A stretch of DNA of 64,000 bases from Alphaproteobacteria bacterium (GCA_018821435.1 JAHJME010000005.1:1-64000), one strand, 5' to 3'. Shown: positions 1 through 9,861, counted from the stretch's first letter. Notes: a model not told the origin generated them from the sequence alone. Program-made: numbers and translations.

Positions 1-56
1 CTCCACCACGCCCTCTGCGGGGCGCGGTCCCCCTCCCGCCGCTGCGCGGGGGAGGT
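1..56. repeat. GC-rich intergenic repeat fragment
   Basis: The stretch contains a hairpin of the form CCCCCTCCC ... GCGGGGGAGG (about 31-55). The same style of sequence recurs at 7587-7612, 8606-8710 and 18368-18508 in this window. It is probably the end of a dispersed intergenic palindromic element cut by the window edge. No gene is visible in it. Confidence 0.4.
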
Positions 57-71
57 AATAGAGACGGGACA

Positions 72-105
72 AAGAAAAAGGGCGGGACCCTGAGGTCCCG
101 CCCTT
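72..105 (-). terminator. Intrinsic terminator of groESL
   Basis: A perfect 12-bp stem (AAGGGCGGGACC at 78-89 paired with GGTCCCGCCCTT at 94-105) has a 4-nt CTGA loop. Read on the minus strand it is followed by TTTTCTTTG. It lies 29 bp after the groEL stop codon, so it is the natural 3' end of the groESL transcript. Confidence 0.9.
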
Positions 106-133
106 CGTCTTGTAGGTGCGTTGAGCGCCTGGA

Positions 134-1798
<1,665 letters not shown>

Positions 1799-1845
1799 CT
1801 AGAATTGTTGGGGGAAGCGGCCGGATCGCCGGCGCTTGAGGTCGC

Positions 1846-2133
1846 TTAGGAAACGACGCCCAGAATGTCGCTTTCCTTCATGATCAGCAGGTCCTGGCCG
1901 TCGAGCTTGACCTCGGTGCCGGACCACTTGCCGAACAGGATGCGGTCGCCGGCCTTGACGTCCAGGGGCTGGATCTTGCCGCTGTCATCACGGGCGCCGG
2001 GGCCGGTGGCGATCACTTCGCCTTCCTGCGGCTTTTCCTTCGCGGTGTCGGGGATGATGATCCCGCCCTTGGTCTTTTCTTCTTCCTCGACGCGCTTGAC
2101 GAGGACGCGATCTCCCAGGGGACGAAACGCCAT
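1846..2133 (-). CDS. groES: Co-chaperonin GroES (Cpn10)
   Basis: This is the 10-kDa lid of the GroEL chamber, 95 residues starting [15 protein letters not shown]. The reading frame is open for 12 more codons upstream, but the ATG at 2133 matches the family start and has a purine-rich ribosome site (GGAAGAGAGAG) just before it. The mobile loop ([18 protein letters not shown]) is intact. It is the first gene of the operon. The leader carries a sigma-70-like promoter and a CIRCE inverted repeat. Confidence 0.98.
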   Translation of the reverse strand: MAFRPLGDRVLVKRVEEEEKTKGGIIIPDTAKEKPQEGEVIATGPGARDDSGKIQPLDVKAGDRILFGKWSGTEVKLDGQDLLIMKESDILGVVS

Positions 2134-2203
2134 GTGTGTTCTCTCTCTTCCGTTCGAAACGGTTTTCAAATTGCAGTGACGACGGCAGGGCCGAGCATGG
2201 CTG

Positions 2204-2230
2204 TTAGCAGTCTCGGCCTCTGAGTGCCAA
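2204..2230 (-). promoter_or_regulatory. CIRCE element (HrcA operator) of groESL
   Basis: On the plus strand the site reads TTAGCAGTC-N9-GAGTGCCAA, against the CIRCE consensus TTAGCACTC-N9-GAGTGCTAA. Spacing is exact and there is one mismatch per arm. It sits immediately downstream of the predicted transcription start, where bound HrcA would block transcription. It is well placed 71 bp before the groES ATG. Confidence 0.93.
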
Positions 2231-2241
2231 CGTCGGTCGGG

Positions 2242-2270
2242 CAGTTAGGAACAGCCCCGCCGCGAGTCAA
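2242..2270 (-). promoter_or_regulatory. Predicted sigma-70-type promoter of groESL
   Basis: On the minus strand TTGACT (2270-2265) and TAACTG (2247-2242) are separated by 17 bp. This places the start point near 2235, directly next to the CIRCE element. No heat-shock sigma promoter was identified with confidence. Confidence 0.7.
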
Positions 2271-2352
2271 GACGATCGTGGGCCAAACGCGCAGGATGGC
2301 TTGGCATTTGCGTCGGCCATCCTACTCTGCGGCGTTCACGTAGGAGGTCGGC

Positions 2353-3564
2353 ATGGGTCTGCAATCGGTGCTGCAAGGACTTGTCCGGTCGGGCGACCTG
2401 ACGATCAAGCTGCCCGGCGGGGCGACGCTCAAGCTGGGCGACGGCACGGGGCCGGCCCTGGTGGCGCGGGTGACCAGCGCGGCCTGGGCGGCGCGGATCG
2501 CGGCCAAGCCGGGGCTGGGCGTGGGCGAGGCCTACATGGATGGCGGTCTGGTCCTGGAGCAGGGCCGGATCGGTGACTTCATCGATCTGATCGGCGCTAA
2601 CGCCAAGAACAAGAAGAAGCGCCGCGGGCCCTTCCGCCGCTGGCTTCGGCGGACCCTGCGCGAGGCCAATGACCGGGTCGCCTCGCAGCGGAACGTTGCC
2701 CACCACTACGACCTCTCCTACGACCTCTACCGGCGCTTCCTCGACGAGGACATGCAGTACAGCTGCGCCTACTTCGAGCGGCCGGACATGACGCTGGAAG
2801 AGGCCCAGGTGGCGAAGAAGCGCCACATCGCCGCCAAGTTGGCCCTGGAGCCCGGCCAGTCGGTGGTGGAGATCGGCTGTGGCTGGGGCGGACTGGCGCT
2901 CAGCCTGGTCGAGGAGTCGGGCGTGGAGGTGGACGCCATCACGCTCTCCATCGAGCAGCTCAAGGTGGCCAAGGCCCGGGCCGAGGCCAAGGGGCTGGCG
3001 CACAAGGCGCGCTTCTCGCTCACCGACTATCGTGATCTTAAAGGGACCTACGATCGCGTGCTGTCGGTGGCCATGTTCGAGGCGGTGGGCCGGCCGAACT
3101 ACCAGGAGTACTTTGACGGCGTGGCGCGCCTGATGAAGGACGATGGCGTGGCGCTGGTCCATTCCATCGGCCGCACCGAGCCCGGGGTCACCAACGCCTG
3201 GATCGACAAGTACATCTTCCCCGGCGGCTACAGCCCCTCGCTGTCCGAGGTCATGCCGGCCATCGAGCGAGCAGGGCTGATGGTCACCGATGTGGAGATC
3301 CTGCGCCTGCACTACGCCGAGACGATCCGGCACTGGCGCGACCGTTTCGAAGCCGCCCGCGCCGACATCGCCCAACTCTATGACGAGCGGTTCTGCCGGA
3401 TGTTCGAGTTCTACCTGGGCATCGCCGAGCAGAGCTTCCGCGCGCGGCGGCAGTACATCTGGCAAATCCAGCTCGCCAAGCAGGTCGACGTCCTGCCGAT
3501 CACCCGGGACTATATCGGCGAGGGCGAGCGGGCGATGAACAGCCCGGCCAAGCGGGTGGCGTAG
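2353..3564 (+). CDS. cfa: Cyclopropane-fatty-acyl-phospholipid synthase family protein
   Basis: It is predicted to transfer the methylene of S-adenosylmethionine to a cis double bond of membrane phospholipid acyl chains. The 403-residue protein has the family's N-terminal lipid-binding region and the SAM motif EIGCGWGG at residues 173-180. It also has VAHHYDLS and MQYSCAYF upstream of it and MFEAVG after it, all typical of CFA synthases. The ATG has an AGGAGG ribosome site 7 bp away. It is transcribed divergently from groESL. A related SAM-dependent lipid methyltransferase activity cannot be excluded from sequence alone. Confidence 0.92.
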   Translation: MGLQSVLQGLVRSGDLTIKLPGGATLKLGDGTGPALVARVTSAAWAARIAAKPGLGVGEAYMDGGLVLEQGRIGDFIDLIGANAKNKKKRRGPFRRWLRRTLREANDRVASQRNVAHHYDLSYDLYRRFLDEDMQYSCAYFERPDMTLEEAQVAKKRHIAAKLALEPGQSVVEIGCGWGGLALSLVEESGVEVDAITLSIEQLKVAKARAEAKGLAHKARFSLTDYRDLKGTYDRVLSVAMFEAVGRPNYQEYFDGVARLMKDDGVALVHSIGRTEPGVTNAWIDKYIFPGGYSPSLSEVMPAIERAGLMVTDVEILRLHYAETIRHWRDRFEAARADIAQLYDERFCRMFEFYLGIAEQSFRARRQYIWQIQLAKQVDVLPITRDYIGEGERAMNSPAKRVA

Positions 3565-3650
3565 GCCGCTGTGACGCGGGCGAAATGTCTGGAGGCGGTC
3601 GGAAACCGCCGCTAGGGTCGCCGCCGAACGCTTGTTTGGAGAGACTGCCC

Positions 3651-4061
3651 ATGCGCCGCGCGATCGCGCTCGCCACCGCCCTGACGCTCATCGCGGGGGC
3701 CGCCTCGGCCGAGACCTGGACCAAGTACGTCGACGGCGCCAACGGGACCGCGTGGTCCTATGACGGCGACTACAGCTACAAGGACAAGGCGTCCGGCCGG
3801 CTGGTGGTCATGCAGGCGATCTCCAAGCCCGAGGCCAAGCTGGGCCCCTCGGCGCCCGGCAAGCCTGACGGCGTGGGCAGCATCGTCGCCCTCGACTGCG
3901 CCAAGAAGAACCTGATCCTGCTGGGCTCGTACAAGCCGTCGGCCCCGCTGGTCATCAACGAGAAGTGGCGCGCCGAGACGCCGAAGAAGGCCGAGGGCGC
4001 CGACAACGCGGCCCTGATGGCGGCGGTGTGCCCCCACGTCGACCACGTGCCGGTGAAGTAG
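3651..4061 (+). CDS. Small secreted protein of unknown function
   Basis: The product is 136 residues. A clear Sec signal peptide (MRRAIALATALTLIAGAASA) is cut after ASA, so the mature protein is probably periplasmic. The mature part has WTKYVDGANGTAWSYD near its start and two cysteines (DCAKK and AVCPH) that could form a disulfide. The ATG at 3651 was chosen because it begins the signal peptide; the frame is open upstream to 3585 without family support. I do not recognise the family. Confidence 0.75.
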   Translation: MRRAIALATALTLIAGAASAETWTKYVDGANGTAWSYDGDYSYKDKASGRLVVMQAISKPEAKLGPSAPGKPDGVGSIVALDCAKKNLILLGSYKPSAPLVINEKWRAETPKKAEGADNAALMAAVCPHVDHVPVK

Positions 4062-4138
4062 GCGCTACCTCCGAGGTAATCGACCGGGCGCGGCGGACAC
4101 GGGAGTTTCTGGGCATCAACCTGCTCAAGGAGCTTCCG

Positions 4139-4540
4139 ATGACCGCCGTCCGTTCCACCTTCCTGCGCACCGTGATCGCCCTCGACGCCGCCGCCTGCGG
4201 GGTCATGGGCGCGGCCTTCGCGTTCGACGCCGGCTGGCTCGAAGGGCCGCTGGGCCTGTCGCCCGCCCTGATGCAGCCCGTTGGCTGGTTCCTGCTGCCC
4301 TACGCCGGCCTGCTGGCCTGGCTGGCGACGCGACCCGCGCTGCCGCGCGCCGTCGTCTGGACCCTGGTCGGCTTCAATGTCGTCTGGGCGGTGGAGAGCA
4401 TCGCCCTGGTCGCCCTGGGCTGGGTCCAGCCCACCACGCCGGGGCTCGCCGTCGTGGTCCTCCAGGCGGTCGCCGCCCTGGTCGTCGCCGACCTCCAGTA
4501 CCTGGCGCTGCGCAAGGCGCGCCGCGAAGCCCTGGCCTAG
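4139..4540 (+). CDS. Small integral membrane protein, unknown function
   Basis: The 133-residue protein shows four hydrophobic segments (about residues 10-28, 40-60, 68-90 and 98-118) and a short basic tail (RKARREA). The start ATG at 4139 has an AGGAG site 6 bp upstream; the longer open frame begins inside the previous gene. It lies 77 bp after the secreted-protein gene on the same strand, so the two may be co-transcribed. No catalytic motif is visible. Confidence 0.75.
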   Translation: MTAVRSTFLRTVIALDAAACGVMGAAFAFDAGWLEGPLGLSPALMQPVGWFLLPYAGLLAWLATRPALPRAVVWTLVGFNVVWAVESIALVALGWVQPTTPGLAVVVLQAVAALVVADLQYLALRKARREALA

Positions 4541-4598
4541 ATCCGCGTCCGGAGGCGTCGGCGCGCTGTCGCCGGGCGCCTCCCTCACGGGTGATTGA

Positions 4599-4615
4599 TT
4601 AAAACACTTGTTTGA
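4599..4615 (+). promoter_or_regulatory. Putative TetR-type operator (AAAC-N4-GTTT)
   Basis: TTAAAACACTTGTTTGA contains the palindrome AAAC-ACTT-GTTT (4602-4613), 62 bp before the acyl-CoA dehydrogenase start. The same AAAC-N4-GTTT arrangement occurs at 52051-52062 before an SDR gene. PsrA/FadR-like TetR regulators of fatty-acid degradation bind sites of this shape. Assignment to any regulator is inference. Confidence 0.5.
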
Positions 4616-4674
4616 GTTCTCGCGGTTTTAGGCCAAAACTGCGCGCAATCGAAAATGCGCGTGGGAGAACCAGG

Positions 4675-5997
4675 ATGAACGTCGCCGCCGAACGGCCCCA
4701 AAACAGCTTTGGCCTGAACCCCCAGGACGAACTCAACGACCTGCGGATGTCGGACAAGGCGCTGCCGCTCTACAACGCGGTGAAGGCGTTTATCCGAGAC
4801 GTTTGCGAACCGGCGTCCGAGGAATGGCATCGCCTGGGCGAAGGCCGCCCCGACGTCTGGCAATACGCCCCCGGCCAGCTGGAAGTCCTGGAAGCCGCCA
4901 AGGACAAGGCCAAGGCCGCCGGCCTGTGGAACTTCTTCCTGCCCGACGCCGAGACCGGCGAGGGCCTGTCGAACCTCGACTACGCCTACATCGCGGTCGA
5001 ACTGGGCAAGGTGCGCCTCGCCTCCGAGATCATGAACTGCGCCGCCCCCGACACCGGCAACATGGAAGTGCTGGAACGCGTCGGCACGCCTGAGCAAAAG
5101 AAGCAGTGGCTGGAGCCGCTGCTGAAGGGCGAGATCCGGTCGGCCTACTGCATGACCGAGCTGAACACCGCCAGCTCCGACGCCAAGAACATCGACACCC
5201 GCGCCGTGCGCGTGGGCGACGAGTACATCATCACCGGCGAGAAGCATTACATCTCGGGCGCCGGCAGCCCGCGCTGCAAGGTCATGATCTGCATGGTCAA
5301 GACGGGCAACGAGAACGATCCGCCGCACCTGCAACAGTCGCAGATCCTGGTCCCGCTGCCCTGCGAGGGCGTCGAGATCGTGGGTGGCCAGCACGTGTTC
5401 GGCGACCCCGACGCGCCGCACGGCCACATGCACATCCGCTTCAACGGCGCCCGCGTGCCGGCGTCGAACATGCTGCTGGGCGAAGGCCGCGGCTTCGAGA
5501 TCAGCCAGCTGCGCCTGGGCCCGGGCCGCATCCACCACTGCATGCGCGCCATCGGCTCGGCCGAGAAGGCGCTGGACCTGATGGTCACGCGCGGCATGAC
5601 CCGCGTGGCGTTCGGCAAGCCGATCATCCAGCTGGGTGGCAACATCGAGATCGTCAGCCGCGCGCGGATCGAGATCGAAGCCATGCGCCTGATGGTGCTC
5701 AAGGCCGCCAAGGCGATGGACGTCCTGGGCAACCGCGAAGCCCGCGTCTGGATCCACATGGTCAAGGCCATGGTGCCGGAACGGGTCTGCAAGATCATCG
5801 ACCAGGCGATCCAGATGTACGGCGCCCTGGGCGTCTCGCAGCACACCCCGCTGGCGCGCATGTACGCTCAGACCCGCACCCTGCGCATCGCGGACGGTCC
5901 GGACGAGGTGCACCACATGGTGGTCGGCCGCAACGAGCTGCAGCAGTACCGCGAACAGCCGGCCGACGCGTCGATGGCGGCGGTCTTCCGGAACTAG
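4675..5997 (+). CDS. Acyl-CoA dehydrogenase, ACAD10/ACAD11-like
   Basis: It is a flavoprotein predicted to oxidise acyl-CoA to 2-enoyl-CoA and pass electrons to ETF. The 440-residue product has the FAD-contact segment YCMTELNTASSDAKNI and the middle-domain motif YIITGEKHYISGAG. The C-terminal helix bundle ends in RIADGPDEVHHMVVGR, which is characteristic of the ACAD10/11 branch. I place the start at the ATG at 4675 (MNVAAERP); the 21-codon upstream extension would run into a probable operator. It is monocistronic, with an IR-like operator upstream. Confidence 0.92.
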   Translation: MNVAAERPQNSFGLNPQDELNDLRMSDKALPLYNAVKAFIRDVCEPASEEWHRLGEGRPDVWQYAPGQLEVLEAAKDKAKAAGLWNFFLPDAETGEGLSNLDYAYIAVELGKVRLASEIMNCAAPDTGNMEVLERVGTPEQKKQWLEPLLKGEIRSAYCMTELNTASSDAKNIDTRAVRVGDEYIITGEKHYISGAGSPRCKVMICMVKTGNENDPPHLQQSQILVPLPCEGVEIVGGQHVFGDPDAPHGHMHIRFNGARVPASNMLLGEGRGFEISQLRLGPGRIHHCMRAIGSAEKALDLMVTRGMTRVAFGKPIIQLGGNIEIVSRARIEIEAMRLMVLKAAKAMDVLGNREARVWIHMVKAMVPERVCKIIDQAIQMYGALGVSQHTPLARMYAQTRTLRIADGPDEVHHMVVGRNELQQYREQPADASMAAVFRN

Positions 5998-6107
5998 CGT
6001 TCGATCGGCATCGACGAAACGCGGGCCGCGTGGAGCAATCTGCGCGGCCCGTCTTCGTTTCGGAGCCTGCCTGTGTTGAACTCCCGGCAAAAGACGGCTG
6101 GGAGGAT

Positions 6108-7577
6108 ATGATGCGGACGATGCTCATGGCGGCGGGGGCCGTCGTCGCGCTGGCGGCGCCGGGACTGGCGCGCGCCGAAACGGCGTGTGCGGACCTGAAG
6201 ACCACCCGGCTGGCCCACGCCGAGGTGACGGCCGCGAGCGTCGAGAGCCAGGGCGGCCGCGAGCTTTGCAAGGTCGCGGTGACCAGTCGGCCGACGCCCG
6301 ACTCCGACATCCGCATCGAGGTCTGGATCCCGCTGGGCGCCGGCTGGAACGGCAAGTTCGTGCAACTCGGCAACGGCGGCTTCGCCGGGACTGTGCCGTC
6401 GGGGCGGCTGAAGCAGGTGGCCGGTCAGGGCTACGCCACCGCCGGCACCGACAACGGCCACCAGGACCCCGTGGGCACCTCGGCCGCCTGGGCGCTGGGC
6501 AAGACGGAAAAGATCGTCGACTACGGCTGGCGCTCGCTGAAGGAGACCACCGACATCGCCAAGGCGTTGATCCGCGCGCAGAAGGCCGATGGTCCGAAAA
6601 CCTCGTACTTCTACGGCTGCTCGGATGGCGGGCGCGAGGCGCTGATGGAGGCCCAGCGCTTCCCGGCCGACTTCGACGGCATCATCGCCGGGGCGCCGGC
6701 CAACTACATGAGCCGCCTGTTCGGCAATGGCGCGGCCCAGCAACAGGCCCTGGCCAAGCCCGGCGCCTATCTGGACAAGCCCGCGCTGGAGCTGATCCAG
6801 GCCGCGGCGCTCAAGGACTGCGGCGGCGAGGCGTTCGTCCGCGACCCCCTGGCCTGCAGGTTCGATCCGGCCGCGCTGCTGTGCAAGCCGGGCGTCACGG
6901 CCTGCCTGACCGCGCCGCAGGTGGCGGCGGCCAAGGCGATCTACGACGGTCGGCGCGATCCGCGGAACGGCAAGGTGGTCCTGCCGGGCCTCAGCCCCGG
7001 CGGCGAGGCGCAGGGCGGCGGCTGGCAGGCCTGGGTCACCGGTCCCAGCCAGGACAGAAACGCGAATGCCGCCGGTTATCAGTTCGCGTCCAACGCCTTC
7101 AAATACTTCGCCTTCCAGGACCCGAACTACGACTTCCTGACGATGGACCTGGGCGCGGAATTCGATCGGGCGAAGGCGAAGATGAGCCCGATGATCGACG
7201 CGGAAAGCCCCGACCTGAAGGCCTTCAAGGCCCGCGGCGGCAAGCTGATCCAGTACCATGGGTGGAACGACGCCGCGATCCCGGCCCGCTCGTCGATCGT
7301 CTATTACGAGGACGTCGGCCGGACGATGGGCGACACCTCCGGCTTCTACCGGATGTACCTGATCCCCGGCATGCTCCACTGCGGCGGCGGGGCGGGTCCC
7401 AGCACGGTGGACTGGCTGGCGACCTTGGACGACTGGGTGGTCGGCGGGACCGCGCCGGCGTCGCTCACCGCGACCAGCGTCGTGAATGGCCGTCAGCTGC
7501 TGTGCCCCTATCCGGCGGTGGCGAAGGCCGACGGCAAGGGCGGCTGGGCCTGTCCGGTGGTGAAACCCAAAGGCTAG
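6108..7577 (+). CDS. Tannase/feruloyl esterase family hydrolase, secreted
   Basis: It is predicted to cleave esters of aromatic acids such as gallate or ferulate, outside the cytoplasm. The 489-residue precursor begins with a signal peptide ending ALA-like at GLARA. The family serine is in YGCSDGGRE, the aspartate region in QYHGWNDAAIP, and the histidine in MLHCGGG. This gives the paired CS and HC needed for the family's disulfide-linked triad. GGAGG lies directly before the ATG at 6108; the second ATG at 6111 is an alternative. The substrate cannot be told from sequence. Confidence 0.9.
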   Translation: MMRTMLMAAGAVVALAAPGLARAETACADLKTTRLAHAEVTAASVESQGGRELCKVAVTSRPTPDSDIRIEVWIPLGAGWNGKFVQLGNGGFAGTVPSGRLKQVAGQGYATAGTDNGHQDPVGTSAAWALGKTEKIVDYGWRSLKETTDIAKALIRAQKADGPKTSYFYGCSDGGREALMEAQRFPADFDGIIAGAPANYMSRLFGNGAAQQQALAKPGAYLDKPALELIQAAALKDCGGEAFVRDPLACRFDPAALLCKPGVTACLTAPQVAAAKAIYDGRRDPRNGKVVLPGLSPGGEAQGGGWQAWVTGPSQDRNANAAGYQFASNAFKYFAFQDPNYDFLTMDLGAEFDRAKAKMSPMIDAESPDLKAFKARGGKLIQYHGWNDAAIPARSSIVYYEDVGRTMGDTSGFYRMYLIPGMLHCGGGAGPSTVDWLATLDDWVVGGTAPASLTATSVVNGRQLLCPYPAVAKADGKGGWACPVVKPKG

Positions 7578-7846
7578 TCTTTCGTCTCCCCTCCCGCGTC
7601 GTGCGTGGGGAAGGAGTGGTCATGAGGAAAGCGTGGGTGTAAGCGAACCGCGATTTCCCATGGCCACGCCATTCGATCTTTCACGCCCGGCTTCCAAGCA
7701 AGTCCTTGGGGCCCAGGCGATTCCCGGAGCGCTCGCCGCAAGGCTCGCAGCGCCCGTTCGGTCCCGCGCGCGACGCGCAGCTGACCGGCGATCGGAGGCG
7801 GCCTGTGTCCGCCTTCCGGAGCCGGCCGCAACTCCGGAGGTCTTCC

Positions 7847-8599
7847 ATGACCCTCATCGCAGCCGCCTTCGTGGTCTGCATGGCCTTCGTGACGGCCACG
7901 CTCTCGGGCGTGTTCGGCATGGCGGGCGGCCTGGTGCTGATGGGGGCGTTGGCTCTCGTCCTGCCGGTGCAGGCCGCCTTCGTCACTCACGGCATACTCC
8001 AGCTGGTGGCCAACGGCTGGCGCTCGATACTCCATCGTAGGTTCGTCCGCTGGGACATCGTCGGCTGGTACGCCCTGGCGTCGCTGATCGCCGGCGTCAC
8101 GGTGGCCCTCCTCAGCTTCACCCCGTCCAAGCCGCTGCTGTTCCTGCTGCTGGGGCTGGTGCCGGGGCTGACCTGGCTGCCGCAGAGGTGGATCAACCTG
8201 GACGCGGGCAAGCCGCCGCAGGCGTTTCTGTCCGGCCTGACCGTCACCGGCCTGAACCTGACCGCAGGCGTCGCCGGACCGCTGCTGGACATCTTCTTCG
8301 TGCGCACCGAGCTGACGCGGCACGCCATCGTCGCCACCAAGGCCGCGACCCAGGTGTTCGCCCACCTGGCCAAGATCGTCGTCTATGGCGCGCCGATGTT
8401 CGCCGGCGGCGGGGTGGGCATGCCGCCGTGGTGGGTGTTCGCCTTGGCGATCCCGTTGTCGATGTTGGGCACGGTGGCGGGCGGCGCGATCCTCAACCGG
8501 ATCACCGACGTGAACTTCAAGCGCTGGACCCGCTGGATCGTGACGGCGGTGGGGATCAGCTACCTGATCCAGGCCGCGCAGCTGTTCCTGGCCCGCTGA
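7847..8599 (+). CDS. TSUP (TauE/SafE) family membrane permease
   Basis: The 250-residue polytopic protein has about eight membrane segments. It has the family's glycine-rich N-terminal repeat (SGVFGMAGGLVLMG) and a partner segment in the second half (GVAGPLLDIFFV). The family exports sulfite, sulfonates or other organosulfur anions. The start has CGGAGG 7 bp upstream. The 269 bp between the esterase stop and this start hold no recognisable gene. Substrate is unknown. Confidence 0.87.
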   Translation: MTLIAAAFVVCMAFVTATLSGVFGMAGGLVLMGALALVLPVQAAFVTHGILQLVANGWRSILHRRFVRWDIVGWYALASLIAGVTVALLSFTPSKPLLFLLLGLVPGLTWLPQRWINLDAGKPPQAFLSGLTVTGLNLTAGVAGPLLDIFFVRTELTRHAIVATKAATQVFAHLAKIVVYGAPMFAGGGVGMPPWWVFALAIPLSMLGTVAGGAILNRITDVNFKRWTRWIVTAVGISYLIQAAQLFLAR

Positions 8600-8605
8600 A
8601 GTCTG

Positions 8606-8710
8606 TGCTCCCCCTCTGGGGGAGCTCGCGAAGCGAGAGGGGGTTTGCCGCCCCGCCCTGCCTGAAACCCCCGCCCCACGCTGCGCGTGGACCTCCCCCA
8701 GCGGGGGAGG
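8606..8710. repeat. Intergenic inverted-repeat mosaic element
   Basis: The left part contains CTCCCCCTCTGGGGGAG followed by CTCGCGAAGCGAG. The right part contains CCTCCCCCAGCGGGGGAGG. The arrangement matches REP-like elements that recur at the 3' ends of genes in this window (18368-18508, 30556-30660). It starts 7 bp after the permease stop codon and could act as a transcript end. No protein-coding signal is seen. Confidence 0.65.
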
Positions 8711-8718
8711 ATCACGAC

Positions 8719-8748
8719 AAAAAAGAGCCGGGTCACAGGGACCCGGCT
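8719..8748 (-). terminator. Strong intrinsic terminator of small RNA copy A
   Basis: The stem AGCCGGGTC (8726-8734) pairs perfectly with GACCCGGCT (8740-8748) around a 5-nt loop. The minus strand continues CTTTTTT. On the plus strand it is followed by TTTTG, so it may also terminate transcripts coming from the permease side. Confidence 0.88.
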
Positions 8749-8805
8749 TTTGAAGTCATTAGGGAGGAAACGCCCAGGAATGGGCAAAGGCTGAGGTATG
8801 ATCTC
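8719..8805 (-). ncRNA. Small regulatory RNA, suhB/alpha-r8 (MmgR)-like, copy A
   Basis: Read on the minus strand, a core at 8791-8758 reads GCCTTTGCCCATTCC then TGGGCGTTTCCTCCCTAAT. This is a GCCC/GGGC hairpin followed by an unpaired UUUCCUCCCU. Next come a 9-nt linker and a 9-bp terminator hairpin ending in six U residues (8724-8719). The core differs from copy B (61086-61120, plus strand) by one inserted base near the loop. The UUUCCUCCCU stretch can pair with Shine-Dalgarno sequences and is, as I recall, the hallmark of the alpha-r8/suhB family. The 5' end is approximate: I see no convincing promoter. A covariance search with RF00519 would settle the family. Confidence 0.75.
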
Positions 8806-8961
8806 CGGCGGCCGATGCAAGGGTCGCCCGCGAAGTTTTTTGACGGCCAAGCTGGAAACTCCACCCGGGCCCCGAAGTGGTCTGTCGTCTTTGCGACAAT
8901 TGGCCGTATTCGCCAGACCGATCCGACCTTAAGGCGGCGTGGCACGCCAAGGAGGCCCGCC

Positions 8962-9549
8962 ATGAAGCTCGAACCCAAGGTCCTTGAGAACCGCTTCGTG
9001 CGGCTGGAGCCGTTGGCCGAAGGTCACAAGGAAGAGCTGCGCGCCGCCTGCGCGGCCGATCCGGCGCTGTGGCGCGACCTCTACATTCTCTCGATGCTGG
9101 ACGATCACTTCGACCGCCATTGGGACCGGATGCAGGCCGAGGCCGTGGCGGGGAAGACCTTTCCCCATGCCGTGTTGGTGGGCGGCGTCTGCCTGGGCAT
9201 GAGCAACTATCTGGACGTGGACCAGCACCACAACGCCGTCGAGATCGGCTCCACCTACTACGATCCCCGGATGCGCGGGCGCGAGGTGAACCCCTCGGCC
9301 AAGCGGCTGCTGCTGGCGCATGCGTTCGAGAGCGGGGCCGAGCGGGTGCAATTCCGGGTGGACGCCACCAACGCCCGCAGCCGCGCCGCCGTGCTGAAAC
9401 TGGGGGCCGTGCAGGAGGGCATCCTGCGTCACGACAAGGTCACCTGGACCGGACGCATCCGCGACACCGTCCACTTCTCGATCCTGGCGGGCGAATGGCC
9501 GGCGGTTCGGGATCGGCTGGACGCGCGGATCGCGACGTTCGCGACTTAG
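8962..9549 (+). CDS. GNAT acetyltransferase, RimJ/RimL type
   Basis: The 195-residue protein belongs to the Gcn5-related N-acetyltransferases that acetylate alpha-amino groups of proteins or small molecules. It shows the N-terminal family pattern LENRFVRLEPLAEGHKEEL, the acetyl-CoA region around YYDPRMRGREVNPSAKRLLLAHAFE, and FRVDATNARSRAAVLKLGAVQEGILR, typical of the RimJ/RimL group. AAGGAGG lies 6 bp before the ATG. It stands alone between the small RNA gene and a minus-strand cluster. Substrate unknown. Confidence 0.88.
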   Translation: MKLEPKVLENRFVRLEPLAEGHKEELRAACAADPALWRDLYILSMLDDHFDRHWDRMQAEAVAGKTFPHAVLVGGVCLGMSNYLDVDQHHNAVEIGSTYYDPRMRGREVNPSAKRLLLAHAFESGAERVQFRVDATNARSRAAVLKLGAVQEGILRHDKVTWTGRIRDTVHFSILAGEWPAVRDRLDARIATFAT

Positions 9550-9604
9550 CCCGTCATCTTGGGGTCAGCCTAAGGCCGAGCCGCGGGATGCCAAGCTTGC
9601 GGGC

Positions 9605-9784
9605 CTAGGCCCGGCTCTCGTCGCCGTTCGCCGGCTTGCGCTTCGCGAGTTGCGATCGCCACTGCCGGGCGGCCTGCGCCCAGATCTTGCGGTCATCACC
9701 CTGCACATCGCGCGCGAGCTTCTCGCACTCGACGGCTTCCTCGCGGCAATAGGTTTCCCAGGTCATGCCGCAGATACGCAGCAT
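9605..9784 (-). CDS. Possible 59-residue protein
   Basis: An open frame of 59 codons begins MLRICGMTWETYCREEAVEC and ends KPANGDESRA. The middle (EEAVECEKLARDV, KIWAQAARQW) is an amphipathic, acidic/basic helix pattern common in short uncharacterised alphaproteobacterial proteins. The codon third positions are G/C-rich as in real genes here. There is no clear ribosome site; an internal ATG (MTWETY...) is an alternative start. It lies 77 bp downstream of the DUF6265-like gene on the same strand. No function is suggested. Confidence 0.42.
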   Translation of the reverse strand: MLRICGMTWETYCREEAVECEKLARDVQGDDRKIWAQAARQWRSQLAKRKPANGDESRA

Positions 9785-9861
9785 TTTTGGGCGCGGTTTC
9801 AGCCCGGCCGAAAATTCTTTGAAATTAATGGTTTCGCTCTCGGTGAGGTTAACGAAAAAGA

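Noticed and set aside
8560..8978. Short minus-strand open frames over the small RNA copy A region
   Set aside because: They run through the terminator and an inverted-repeat element. The conserved RNA core explains the sequence better than any peptide.
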